A program made the position numbers and the translations under genes. From Yoonia maritima (GTDB taxonomy: Bacteria; Pseudomonadota; Alphaproteobacteria; Rhodobacterales; Rhodobacteraceae), in contig NZ_PKFN01000008.1 in NCBI RefSeq assembly GCF_002933395.1, positions 1 through 64,000 on the forward strand: 64,000 nucleotides of DNA. The letters run 5' to 3'. The notes beneath the pieces are model-generated. The model was not told the origin of the DNA, searched no databases, and was given only the letters and a program-made list of their open reading frames with translations. Positions 46,429 to 55,636 of this stretch are shown here, in pieces (within the stretch, counting starts at the first letter, position 1; the number at the start of each line of letters is the position of its first letter).

Positions 46429-48489
46429 GTGTTTCAAACATTTAGTGATCAATTAGGGCTTTTTCTCAAAAATGGTATCATCTCTTTTGCAGAGGCTCTG
46501 ACTCTCTCTGACAGCCGCCCTGGTCAGATTGCAGGTGTGATCATTTTTGCCACCATAATATTCTCAATATGGTACTTTATTCGATCGAGCCGTCAATTAA
46601 GCGCCATCAAATTGCTGGACCAAAAAATCAGAGCTTTTGAGGGCATTCCAGAATTTGCGGATGGTCACTCGGAACTCATCCATGAACTCCGAAATGACTA
46701 TCGCAAAAAAGGTCCACGGGAGACGGTTTGGGAAGCTTTCGATGAGTTTAACGAAACCATCGTACACGATGATGTAGATGGCCCCCTGAGGCTGCGTAAC
46801 TCGATCCGGCCAGCATCTTTCCTAAACGTCGATGACTTGGGGTTTGGTCCGGGGATTTTCCGCATCTTGCCAAACACATTGGTCTCAGCTGGTTTATTGC
46901 TGACATTCTTGGGGTTGGTCGCGGCCCTGCACCAGTTTTCGCAATCGATGAACGCGGGCACAGGGGGAATGGATAGGGCGATGCAAGACTTTATGCAGAT
47001 TGCGTCTGCTAAATTTGTCATGTCGCTTGTCGGCCTGTTCTGCTCAATCTTATTCACCATCCTCCTTCGCGCACGCCAAAACACCATGGATGCGGCCCTG
47101 CATCGCCTTTGCATCGGCATAGAACGACGTCTCGTCTTCGTCAGCTTGGAGGACATCGGATTTCGCCAGCTGCGCGCAACAACCGAACAACGCGAACATC
47201 TGCGCGAGATCGGCATGGGAATGGTTGCCGAACTTCAAAAGCCACTTGAGGCTCTGCCAGAACAAATCACGAGTGCTATCGCGGATCGGATGGACCCAAT
47301 CTTCGACCGTGTCACGTCCATGGGCACAAGTAACATGGAGGGGATGGTGGGAGATCTCTCTCAACAACTGTCTCACTCTGTCGGGAACGCGCTTACCCGC
47401 GCCAGTGAATCCTTGGGAGAGGCGACCGACCGCATAGGATTGATGGTTGATAGAATGAGCTCAACCAACACTCAGGCAGGTGACGGGCTGAAGGATGCGC
47501 TGGATCAAATGGCACGCGCTATGGCGGAGATGCGCACCGAAGTGGCAGCAAGTGGTCGCACGGCATCAGAGGCCATGAATGAAGGTGCAGATCGCTTGCT
47601 GTCTGTCATGAATGACACGCTGGAAGGTATACGCGACAACACTGGACAGGGCGCAGAAGCAATGCGCACTGCCGCCGAACAAATGCGGACCGCTGCCGAA
47701 GGGTTCCGCGACACGCTGGCCAGCGCCAGCGAAGAAAGCAGCCAAGCCGCGCGAGACCGTATGGCGCAAACCAGCGCTGAGGCTGGCCAAGCAATTGAAG
47801 GTGTCAGTAAAAGCATGATGGACAGTTTCCATCAGACCAGCACGGATATCGCAAAGCTCGGTGCCGACATGGGGGGCGTCATAGGCGAAGAGCTTTTGTC
47901 GCGGCTCGACACCATCAGTAAACGGCTGGAGACGATGGCCGAGGCCGTGCAGCGCGGTGCGACCGGAGCCCAAAGTGCGGCGCAGGGCATGAACACCGGC
48001 GCAGATGCGATACACGGCGCATCCGAAGGGTTCCGCACGGCAAGCCAAAGCCTCGTATCTGCGGCCGATCCGATCCGTGCCTCGCAAGAGCGCATAGAAA
48101 CAACCTTGAGACGGGTTGGTGAACTGGTCGAAACTGTCTCAGAGACCCTGATGCAAAACTCCGCTTCTGTCGCTGAAAATGCCACTCATGTTCTGGATAC
48201 CGCCCAAACCGCCCTTGGGAACGAGCGCGAAGGCATCCGTCGCTCTCTTGAGGCGACACATGCCGCGATGTCACAACTTTCATCCGAAGCAGAAAAGCTT
48301 GACCAGATCGATGAGATGCTTGGCCGTGCCCTGACAGAGTATAATTCTCAACTGGAAGCGGCTCTCGGGTCAGCGCAAGATCACGTCGGACAAATGCGTG
48401 ATGCCCTTGCTCCTGGACTGGACACCCTCAAGAGCGTCGTTGAACAGGCCGAGGCGTTCCTTCCAGCACAACGGCAGCGTCGAACATGA
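46429..48489 (+). CDS. zorA: Zorya anti-phage protein ZorA
   Basis: A 686-residue MotA/TolQ/ExbB-type membrane protein. Hydrophobic segments lie at about residues 33-51 (IAGVIIFATIIFSIWYFI), 148-166 (TLVSAGLLLTFLGLVAAL) and 195-214 (FVMSLVGLFCSILFTILL). From about 260 to the end it is a long helical tail rich in Ala, Glu, Met and Ser, the intracellular tail that marks ZorA. ZorA and ZorB form a peptidoglycan-linked proton-driven motor that senses phage entry. GTG start with AGGAAAA upstream; stop overlaps the zorB start (ATGA). Confidence 0.9.
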   Translation: MFQTFSDQLGLFLKNGIISFAEALTLSDSRPGQIAGVIIFATIIFSIWYFIRSSRQLSAIKLLDQKIRAFEGIPEFADGHSELIHELRNDYRKKGPRETVWEAFDEFNETIVHDDVDGPLRLRNSIRPASFLNVDDLGFGPGIFRILPNTLVSAGLLLTFLGLVAALHQFSQSMNAGTGGMDRAMQDFMQIASAKFVMSLVGLFCSILFTILLRARQNTMDAALHRLCIGIERRLVFVSLEDIGFRQLRATTEQREHLREIGMGMVAELQKPLEALPEQITSAIADRMDPIFDRVTSMGTSNMEGMVGDLSQQLSHSVGNALTRASESLGEATDRIGLMVDRMSSTNTQAGDGLKDALDQMARAMAEMRTEVAASGRTASEAMNEGADRLLSVMNDTLEGIRDNTGQGAEAMRTAAEQMRTAAEGFRDTLASASEESSQAARDRMAQTSAEAGQAIEGVSKSMMDSFHQTSTDIAKLGADMGGVIGEELLSRLDTISKRLETMAEAVQRGATGAQSAAQGMNTGADAIHGASEGFRTASQSLVSAADPIRASQERIETTLRRVGELVETVSETLMQNSASVAENATHVLDTAQTALGNEREGIRRSLEATHAAMSQLSSEAEKLDQIDEMLGRALTEYNSQLEAALGSAQDHVGQMRDALAPGLDTLKSVVEQAEAFLPAQRQRRT

Positions 48490-49507
48490 GGGCGCAGGCA
48501 AAACGCATACGTCACGAAGAGGAAGAAGAAAGCGCCTTTGTCTCAATGACCGACATGACGGTCGGATTCCTGTTCATTATGATGATATTGCTCGCTTTTT
48601 TCGCAAGCCAAGCCGGTGATCCAGATGCGGTGTCAAAGATCGAATACGAGCGAGTTGTTGAAGCGCGAGACAGCTGGCAACAGATAGCAGAAACACGTCA
48701 AGAAACAATCGAACGTCTTGAAGCCCAGCTCGCAAAGGTCTTGCAAGAAAAGAGGCAATTGGAGGCTTTGGTCCTGCAGCTGACCGCCGACCTTACAGCT
48801 TCGGAAACCCGCATCGAAAATCTTGAAGAGCGCCTCCGACAGCTAATCATAGAGATTGAGGAACTTCGTCTCGAGCTTGCCGAATTGAAGCAGGTTGACC
48901 CGCTTGAGGCATATTTGGCGCAGGTAACTCAGACGAGGCGTGAGGTGCTAACGCGACTACGGGACGCTATCAAAGCTGATTTCCCTGACTTGCAGGTCGA
49001 ATTGAGCGAAGAATCCGACGCTTTGCGGTTTCAGGGCGAAGGCCTGTTTGCGTCCGGGCGATCAGATTTAACACGTGATCGACGCGCCATAGTCGCCCGC
49101 GGCTTAATGAAGTACTACCATGTTTTACGATTGGTCAAGCTTCGCAATTCGACCGTACATGTAACTCCGGATTTGTAATGATTGAGGCCGTCCAGATTGA
49201 AGGTCATACTGATGATGTCGGGACAGATCGGCTGAACCGTACGCTGTCAGCAGCACGTGCCAACAACACTTTCTTCGCCATGACACAAGCAGCCCAAGGG
49301 GTTATGCAGCACCAAAACCTTAAGAGTCAGCCGGTACTCTCTGTCGCGGCATATGGCCCTGACAGGCCTGTCGCATCTAACGACACTCGAGAAGGTCAGG
49401 CAACTAATCGTAGAATTGACCTTCGCTTCATCATGGTGACGCCCCAAGATACTGATGGCATAGAAGTTGTCCGGAAGGCACTGGAAAGCGTCGTGGAACA
49501 GCCATGA
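48486..49507 (+). pseudogene. zorB: Zorya anti-phage protein ZorB, frameshifted
   Basis: MotB-like stator partner of ZorA. The first frame (48486-49178) has a membrane span with the proton-carrying Asp D23 (FVSMTDMTVGFLFIMMILLA), a coiled coil near 50-145, and the start of the OmpA-like domain. Near 49100 homology moves to the frame that encodes RLNEVLPCFTIGQASQFDRT and, at 49178-49507, IEAVQIEGHTDDVG and EGQATNRRIDLRF, the peptidoglycan-binding core. One base lost in gcccgcgg (49095-49102) would explain it. Joined length would be about 340 residues. All operon overlaps are kept. Mutation, recoding or a sequence error remain possible. Confidence 0.85.
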
Positions 49508-50847
49508 ATAGCCCCGAGACAACCCGCCCTCGTGAAACGACGCGCGCCTTGCTGCAACGACGCCAGTCTTTTCGCACACGGGCCCTGCCCCCGCTTGCTG
49601 AAATCAAGCGCTCCGTCGATGACATCATGGGCCGCTGGCCCGATGCGGTCCGCACCCCAGAGGACCGAGATCGCGAAAAGTTGGCCCAAAGCATGCGATT
49701 GCGTGTCTCTGAGTGGAATTGGGAAAACATTACCACCCAGAGGGTAATCTCGGCTGCGGTTGCTGTTTTCGACAAAGAACGCTGCAATCGGCCCGAGCTG
49801 CTAAATGTCCGTGAATTTTACTTCTCTGAAATCGCGACCCGTGAAGCAGGAGCCTTTCTCGACGGTATGGTTGGTGTCTACCTGGACAGCTTTTCGGTTA
49901 GCGCAGACCACACCCATGATCTTGCAAGAGCCCTGTCTGCCCGCGGCAGCGACTTCGGAGGGCGGCATCGCAAGTTAATCACAGCCCTGCCCCAAGTATT
50001 CACACCTGATGCTGCGCCAAGGGGTTTGGCGCAACTCATGATTGAAACAGACGATGCATATGCCAAATTGAAATCTATCGGACTAAGCCGTCCTCACACG
50101 TCCGGCTTGGCCGAGGCCGCACAGAAATACTTTGTTAAATCTCTCGCGCCTGATCTCGCCGATGCTTCAGGCCGTCAGAAACTGTTTAACTGGCTGACCC
50201 CGCAAAATGGGCCAGTGCTGCAAGCAGGTTCAGGTCCTGCGGTTGAGGCCCTATTGTCGGTCTGGCGCACCCAAACGCCCCCCGATGCCCTGCGCAATGA
50301 ATTGAGCGAGGCAATCATCGCCGCATGGAATGACCCGCGCCTGCATGCAGGGGGCATATGGTCCGGCTTTGACCCCGATCTGCGCGCGGTCCTGTTGCGA
50401 TGGTTGACCCATCAGGACATGAAGTTCTTCTGCAACATGGTCACAGCCACCCAAAATAGTCACATGTGGCCACCACGGCGCGATTTCTGGCTCAAGCTAT
50501 ATGACGATAAAATGATCGACGAGGCATGGGTCGCTTTCGGGTCGGAGGCACGTCGTTATGCCGAGAGTAATCTGTTAAGGGGTGGCAAAACTGACATGAA
50601 CCGACGGTTCGCCCGACAGCTTGATCGCGGCGGCAGCACATCTCTGCTGATTATGCGCATTGGCAACAAAATTGTTGTAGATGGATGTCACAGTTACAAA
50701 ACGCATATCTTCAAAATCGACGACAAAAACGCCCCAGCCTTGTATAAGCGTCAATATTACTGCGACGACATTATGCGAGCGTCCCGAAATTCGAAGCCTC
50801 ACAACTCTATTCAAAATTGGTCACAGTGGGTTCTCCAACATGTCTGA
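49504..50847 (+). CDS. zorC: Zorya anti-phage protein ZorC (EH_Signature)
   Basis: A 447-residue protein of the EH_Signature domain family that defines type I Zorya. The family core is at the C-terminus, including MWPPRRDFWLKLYDDKMIDE, then AWVAFGSEA and SLLIMRIGNKIVVDGCHSYK with Trp/Arg/His clusters. ZorC is a cytosolic DNA-associating partner that works with ZorD. It overlaps the zorB stop by four bases and the zorD start by eight, so all are translated together. Confidence 0.9.
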   Translation: MNSPETTRPRETTRALLQRRQSFRTRALPPLAEIKRSVDDIMGRWPDAVRTPEDRDREKLAQSMRLRVSEWNWENITTQRVISAAVAVFDKERCNRPELLNVREFYFSEIATREAGAFLDGMVGVYLDSFSVSADHTHDLARALSARGSDFGGRHRKLITALPQVFTPDAAPRGLAQLMIETDDAYAKLKSIGLSRPHTSGLAEAAQKYFVKSLAPDLADASGRQKLFNWLTPQNGPVLQAGSGPAVEALLSVWRTQTPPDALRNELSEAIIAAWNDPRLHAGGIWSGFDPDLRAVLLRWLTHQDMKFFCNMVTATQNSHMWPPRRDFWLKLYDDKMIDEAWVAFGSEARRYAESNLLRGGKTDMNRRFARQLDRGGSTSLLIMRIGNKIVVDGCHSYKTHIFKIDDKNAPALYKRQYYCDDIMRASRNSKPHNSIQNWSQWVLQHV

Positions 50848-53800
50848 CAGCGCACCCAGCCCAATTGTAACAGACAACAACATCGAAATCCGCTTCCCTC
50901 AGCAAAGACAAGGCATCCTTTCACGCTTGATCTCAGCAACAGCCGCACGCAGCTTTACAGATCTTGCCCCCGAAGATCGCAACCTTCTGTTTGCAATTGG
51001 CGATTTACGCGCTTGGGCAGACACACACCCAGAAGATGTCGAAATCGCAGCGGATCACCTGCGCATTTCCCATGATGCTGCGGCCCAACTTTCTGCACCG
51101 TCTGCCGAGGCCCTTGGCCTTCCTGCAACTGTCGATCTGATGCTGAAAACCGATGTGACCGGCGTATTGGGACGACCTGATTTTCGGCTTCACTATGAAT
51201 GGTCCCGTGATGGCCGGCGCGAAATCCCCAAACGAACCGGCGCGATTTTGCACACGTCAAATGGACCACGCCGCCTTCCCCTATGGATGAAGCGCGCTCT
51301 GGATCTGGCTGACACATTTGATGCGACGCAACCGGTTGAACAACACTGGCGTGCTCTGGCCGAATTTCGCCGCGCCATTGAACCTGAAGACGTGATTGAA
51401 AGCGAAATGCCCGCAAATAGGGAAATGGCAAGCGTTTCCATGACAGCATTCCTACGGGGGCTTGAGGTACGCATCGCGGACAGGTTCTCAGTGTCTCCTG
51501 ATCCATCCTTAGGCCAATTTGAAATCGTACCATATTCCGCACAACAGCTCGACGATGCAGGGCTGTCGGATGACGATATCTCTGAGCAAAACGCTGAGCT
51601 CACCGGCGAAGCTTTGGCGGTTTTTCAGCATCGCTTGCATGCCCGCGGTGCTCGGCCAGCTTACCAGCTTGGCAACAATTCCTACCTTGTGATCGACAAA
51701 GGCTCCGCCCCAGTTCTGGAAGAGATGGTTCGCGTCCAGAATGCACCGCGTGAAGAACGACAAGCTTTCATTGAAAATCCACGCGCCTTCATCACAGAAG
51801 CTGTTAATCGCCACCTTGAACAAACCGAAGGCTTCCAGAACCTTGACGCTGCGGCGCAAGAGGAAATGGTTGAACAGATTGCAGGCCCTGCGCTGATTGA
51901 GAGCCGAGAATATTCTGAAAGAGTGACAGGCGTTGTCGTCTATGAACGCCCGCAAAACCAAATCGAGAGCAGCGGAACCACATGGCTGCCCGAAGCCTTT
52001 GCCGAACATTTAGCCGAAGCAATCAAGGCCCTGCCCACCGCAGAACTAAATGACTTGCGCGATCACATGGTCGATGTGTTGGAAACCGGCAAGGATATAC
52101 CCGCAGAGATCGCGGGCGAAACTGTGCAGATCACGCCAGCCCGTCTTGCAGCGATTAATGGCGAAATCGAACACCGCGAAGCACAGGATGCTCCGCCTAA
52201 GGAGCCCGAAGCAGCCCGAGAAACTGACGGCCCGATCATCCTTGATACGCTCGACAATTATGACGACCTATCATGGGAAGCTAAATTTGCACCGCGAATT
52301 GCAACTGTTTCAACCGACTTACCCAGTCCGATCCGTACCCCCCTGCATCAACACCAATTGGAAAGTTTTGATTGGGCACAAAAGGCTTGGCAAGCAGGGT
52401 TGCCCGGAATTTTGAATGCGGATGAACAAGGCCTGGGTAAGACGCTTCAGACCATTGCCTTTCTGACTTGGCTGAAAGAGCACATGAAACAACCAGATGC
52501 GGCCAACCGAGGGCCAGTTCTTATTGTGGCGCCGACCTCGCTTTTGCGCAACTGGGAGCAGGAGGTCGAAACCCATGTTGAAGGGCGTGGTTTCGGATCT
52601 TTGATCCGTCTCTATGGTGGATCACTGGGATCGCAAAAACGCCGTGATGCACAGGGAACAGAAACGCAATCAGGCCTACCACTTCTGGATCTCGACTGGT
52701 TGGATGAGGCCTTTGAGGATGGCCGCGCCCACCGATACTGGCTGCTCACCACCTACACGACACTTGCAAACTATCAGCATTCCTTGGGCAAGATTCCTTT
52801 TTCCGCCATTGTCATGGATGAAATCCAGAACATCAAAAACCGCTCAACCCTTGCCTCAAAAGCTGTTGAAGCAATGAACGCCGACTTCCGAATTGGCCTA
52901 ACCGGTACGCCAATTGAAAACGCAGCTATTGATCTGTGGACCATTATGGATCGTATCGCGCCTGGCTGCCTTGGCTCTGGCATTGAATTTCGCGAGCGAT
53001 ATGCAGCGCCTGATGCTGAAAATATGGCCGAGCTACACACAAGAGTCTTTAAGGACCGCGGCCAAATGCCCCCTCTTGGATTGCGCCGCCTGAAAGAAGA
53101 AGTCGCGCGTGACCTGCCCGTTAAACGGCGCTACCTGCACCCGCGCTTGATGCCCAAGATTCAGGCAGATGCATATGACTTGGCACAGCTGAAACTGGCT
53201 AACGGTGGCCCTGGCGCCGCGCTGAAAATGCTGCACCATATCCGATCTGTTTCAGTGCATCCGGGTGACGCGGAAGCCACGCCACCTGACCAGTTTATTG
53301 CCAAGAGCGCACGTCTTGATGCCGTCATCGACATACTGCGCAAGATCAAAGAAGCAAACGAACGTGTGTTGGTTTTCATCGAACACCGTGACATGCAGTT
53401 TCGTTTTGGTGAAATCGTGCGTCACATGTTTGGTCTTGAGAAAATTGACGTGATCAATGGCGATACCCCGATCCCTCGTAGGCAAGACATCGTAAACCAA
53501 TTTCAACAACATCTAAAGACAGATGGCGGTTTTGACATGTTGATCCTCGGCCCAAAGTCAGCGGGTACAGGATTGACCCTGACAGCCGCAACCCATGTCA
53601 TTCACCTATCCCGCTGGTGGAATCCTGCGGTCGAAGAGCAATGCAACGACCGCGTTCACCGCATCGGTCAATCGCAACCCGTTTCTATTCATATTCCCAT
53701 GGCCCTGCACCCGGAACTGGGTGCTCAAAGCTTTGACAGTCTGCTTCAGAGCCTGATGCAACGCAAACGCAGACTGGCTGAGCAGGCGCTTTGGCCTATG

Positions 53801-53956
53801 GGAGACAACAAAGCCGATGTCACCAGCCTCACGCAGGCAGTGGCACAACTGAACCGTGGCCAACATACAGCCATCTCCGACATCATGGCGGAACAGTTCA
53901 CTCGAGACGACTTGCTCCCTTCCCCCCCTAATTCAGAAGGGGCCTACGAAATATAA
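50840..53956 (+). CDS. zorD: Zorya anti-phage protein ZorD (SNF2-type helicase)
   Basis: A 1038-residue protein. The first 450 residues are specific to the family; the rest is a Snf2/Swi2 ATPase: motif I DEQGLGKTLQTIAFL near residue 530, the DEIQ box VMDEIQNIKN near 658, motif III GLTGTPIENAAIDLW, and C-terminal motifs V-VI SAGTGLTLTAATHVIHLS and CNDRVHRIGQ near 938. ZorD is the effector that translocates on and degrades invading DNA. Start 50840 lies within zorC's last codons; the frame from 50681 is antisense-free shadow of zorC and rejected. All ATPase motifs are intact. Confidence 0.92.
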   Translation: MSDSAPSPIVTDNNIEIRFPQQRQGILSRLISATAARSFTDLAPEDRNLLFAIGDLRAWADTHPEDVEIAADHLRISHDAAAQLSAPSAEALGLPATVDLMLKTDVTGVLGRPDFRLHYEWSRDGRREIPKRTGAILHTSNGPRRLPLWMKRALDLADTFDATQPVEQHWRALAEFRRAIEPEDVIESEMPANREMASVSMTAFLRGLEVRIADRFSVSPDPSLGQFEIVPYSAQQLDDAGLSDDDISEQNAELTGEALAVFQHRLHARGARPAYQLGNNSYLVIDKGSAPVLEEMVRVQNAPREERQAFIENPRAFITEAVNRHLEQTEGFQNLDAAAQEEMVEQIAGPALIESREYSERVTGVVVYERPQNQIESSGTTWLPEAFAEHLAEAIKALPTAELNDLRDHMVDVLETGKDIPAEIAGETVQITPARLAAINGEIEHREAQDAPPKEPEAARETDGPIILDTLDNYDDLSWEAKFAPRIATVSTDLPSPIRTPLHQHQLESFDWAQKAWQAGLPGILNADEQGLGKTLQTIAFLTWLKEHMKQPDAANRGPVLIVAPTSLLRNWEQEVETHVEGRGFGSLIRLYGGSLGSQKRRDAQGTETQSGLPLLDLDWLDEAFEDGRAHRYWLLTTYTTLANYQHSLGKIPFSAIVMDEIQNIKNRSTLASKAVEAMNADFRIGLTGTPIENAAIDLWTIMDRIAPGCLGSGIEFRERYAAPDAENMAELHTRVFKDRGQMPPLGLRRLKEEVARDLPVKRRYLHPRLMPKIQADAYDLAQLKLANGGPGAALKMLHHIRSVSVHPGDAEATPPDQFIAKSARLDAVIDILRKIKEANERVLVFIEHRDMQFRFGEIVRHMFGLEKIDVINGDTPIPRRQDIVNQFQQHLKTDGGFDMLILGPKSAGTGLTLTAATHVIHLSRWWNPAVEEQCNDRVHRIGQSQPVSIHIPMALHPELGAQSFDSLLQSLMQRKRRLAEQALWPMGDNKADVTSLTQAVAQLNRGQHTAISDIMAEQFTRDDLLPSPPNSEGAYEI

Positions 53957-54840
53957 TGAACATGCGAACAAACACAAAAATGGACGTAACGCGCGGACTG
54001 ATCATTGCCGACCCCTGGATCGGCCATATTCTTGAAGGTCGCAAGAATTGGGAAATGCGATCACAAGCAACCTCGATACGCGGGTGGTTTGGCCTTATCC
54101 AAAAAGGCAGTGGCCATGTCGTTGGGCTTGCCCGCCTTGTCGATTGTGGCAAAGCGCTCCCCCCGTCAGAGATGATCGCAAACATCGCCCATCACCAAAT
54201 TCCAGAGGACATGATTCGTCGCGGTGAAGTCTCAAAATGGGTCATCCCCTGGAAACTTGCAGACATCATTCCATTGGAACGCCCCGTCCCCTACCAACAT
54301 AAGTCAGGCGCGGTCACTTGGGTTACTTTTTCCCCTGATGAAACCCGCGAATTAAACCGACTTCGCCAGGGGACTGGAGCTTCATCCAGCTCCGACATAG
54401 CAACGCCACAACGGTTACTCCAAGAAAACGCGCAACTCTCAAAGGTATTGGATCCTCATGGGAACTCGGCCACTGACAGATCGGCAAACACCCCTTCGTC
54501 ACCCTTGCCAGAAGGTCAATTTAGGACCCTGGGCCGCAGCCACCTGACAGGTGGAAATATACGAAACAATCACATTAATCTCTCGAGGGTCTTGAATGCC
54601 TTCCCGCAGGACGTGATCGGCGGCAAAAACAAATCTGAAGCAGCCCCTCGGCAGATTGAGATCGACTGGGGCGGACCACAACCAGTTCTGACCGATATCG
54701 ACGGCTCCAAGTCCATCTTCCGAGGACGCGGCTGGGTACGGCGCTTCTTTGCAGCGTCAGGAGCACAAGAAGGTGACTATGTGGTGATCGTACAGACCGC
54801 CTCCTACAAGGTTTCCCTGCGGCTCGAGCGCGCGCCCTGA
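53956..54840 (+). CDS. ASCH/PUA-like domain protein coupled to zorD
   Basis: A 294-residue protein whose ATG shares one base with the zorD stop. The N-terminal 120 residues read as an ASCH/PUA-superfamily fold: GLIIADPWIGHILEGRKNWE then MRSQATSIRGWFGLIQKG and HVVGLARLVDCGK, the lysine-containing groove signature of ASCH. A flexible linker (about 125-195) leads to a C-terminal domain (GGNIRNNHINLSRVLNAFP; RGRGWVRRFFAASGAQEGDY) resembling small B3/EcoRII-N-like nucleic-acid-binding barrels, by inference. PUA-type folds often read modified bases. It is not one of the described Zorya core proteins. It is the last gene before the island end. Confidence 0.8.
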   Translation: MNMRTNTKMDVTRGLIIADPWIGHILEGRKNWEMRSQATSIRGWFGLIQKGSGHVVGLARLVDCGKALPPSEMIANIAHHQIPEDMIRRGEVSKWVIPWKLADIIPLERPVPYQHKSGAVTWVTFSPDETRELNRLRQGTGASSSSDIATPQRLLQENAQLSKVLDPHGNSATDRSANTPSSPLPEGQFRTLGRSHLTGGNIRNNHINLSRVLNAFPQDVIGGKNKSEAAPRQIEIDWGGPQPVLTDIDGSKSIFRGRGWVRRFFAASGAQEGDYVVIVQTASYKVSLRLERAP

Positions 54841-54994
54841 CCAAGTCGGCAACAATACTGCTACTTCCCGTTTTGAAAGCTCGCTTAAAATCGAGCAACA
54901 AGGCGTCCGCCCCTTGTTTAAGGAGATTTGACGATCTTGCTATTCAATTGCTACTTGACAAGAAGCGCAATATTTATCAATTAAAAACAATAAC

Positions 54995-55087
54995 TTATAA
55001 TCCGTAGGTCCAATCCATCATGGGTGCGACTGATAGTCGGCCCGCGCGGCGGACTTGTGCTGCAGTCAATCTTTCGCGTTTATCCAT
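54995..55087 (-). pseudogene. dusA: displaced native 5' end of dusA
   Basis: Read on the minus strand from the ATG at 55087, the frame gives MDKRERLTAAQVRRAG, then RLSVAPMMDWT, after which it enters the island and stops (Y-G-L-stop). RLSVAPMMDWT is the exact continuation expected for DusA; the present dusA at 32561 has RLSIAPMMDWT at the same place. This is the gene start left behind on integration, and it proves the direction and site of insertion. Confidence 0.9.
55008..55027 (+). repeat. attR core of the dusA-integrated island
   Basis: gtccaatccatcatgggtgc, identical to attL at 32497-32516. The bases to the left belong to the island terminus (AACTTATAATCCGTAG), those to the right to native dusA. 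Confidence 0.9.
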
Positions 55088-55274
55088 GATCAATCCATTT
55101 AAAATAGCGGTCAGTGATGTGGCGTCTAGCATTTTTCCAAGAGAAATCGCCAGTGTTAGCGCGCTTCTTTGAAGCTAATCTGTGCTATACTGTACTTTAG
55201 TGTAGTTGATAAAATAGGCCTTTACGCATAGGTAAGCAGTCATAATAGTTTTTTTACAAGTGGACGGGTATCCA

Positions 55275-55517
55275 ATGAATCATCTCTCGAAAGTACTGTG
55301 TGCAACATTTGCCTTGGCCGTACCCTCTGTGTCGTCTGCTGGTGAAATAGCGCTGACATTCGAAACAAACGGCGTAACGATTAGCGGTGAATTTGCGGGT
55401 TTTCAGAATGATGCGTACATCCTGATCACAACAGCTGGCCCGCTGCATGTTCCTGCTAATCTTGCGACATGCGAAGGCGATGATTGCCTTGTTGTATTCA
55501 CGGCAGAAAATAACTAA
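55275..55517 (+). CDS. small exported protein
   Basis: An 80-residue protein with a signal peptide (MNHLSKVLCATFALAVPSVS, cleavage near SSA-GE) and a short beta-rich mature part with two Cys (LATCEGDDCLVVF) that could form a disulfide. Probably periplasmic; function unknown. The ATG at 55275 is chosen because the signal peptide starts there and GGACGGG lies upstream. Confidence 0.65.
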   Translation: MNHLSKVLCATFALAVPSVSSAGEIALTFETNGVTISGEFAGFQNDAYILITTAGPLHVPANLATCEGDDCLVVFTAENN

Positions 55518-55546
55518 CTGCTCAGATCGAAAAAGCGCCATGACCG

Positions 55547-55580
55547 ACACCCGCTGACCATGTTATGCGGGTGTTTTTAT
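55547..55580 (+). terminator. rho-independent terminator
   Basis: ACACCCGC (55547-55554) pairs with GCGGGTGT (55567-55574), then TTTTAT; 30 bases after the small exported protein. Confidence 0.85.
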
Positions 55581-55636
55581 ATCTAGTATTGGCTTGGCCT
55601 TTGGCCAAACACCGGCCCTCAAATTTATAAGATTGA

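Larger units (their letters stand above)
32497..55027 (+). mobile_element. genomic island(s) integrated in dusA, about 22.5 kb
   Basis: Bounded by the 20-bp direct repeats at 32497 and 55008. Directly beside the left end is a tyrosine-integrase gene, and beyond the right end lies the original dusA 5' end. Integration into the 5' end of dusA by a dedicated integrase family is an established route for prophages and islands. A second right-end sequence at 39815-39927 indicates two islands in tandem. Cargo: nuclease/helicase remnants, IS66, an FGE-fold protein, IS1595, HipBA and Zorya. The integrase is truncated, so the island can probably no longer move by itself. Confidence 0.9.
54841..55274. 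other. island right end and former dusA promoter region
   Basis: This gap holds the island terminus, attR, the displaced dusA 5' end and, beyond about 55088, what should be the old dusA promoter region. No other gene is seen. Confidence 0.6.
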
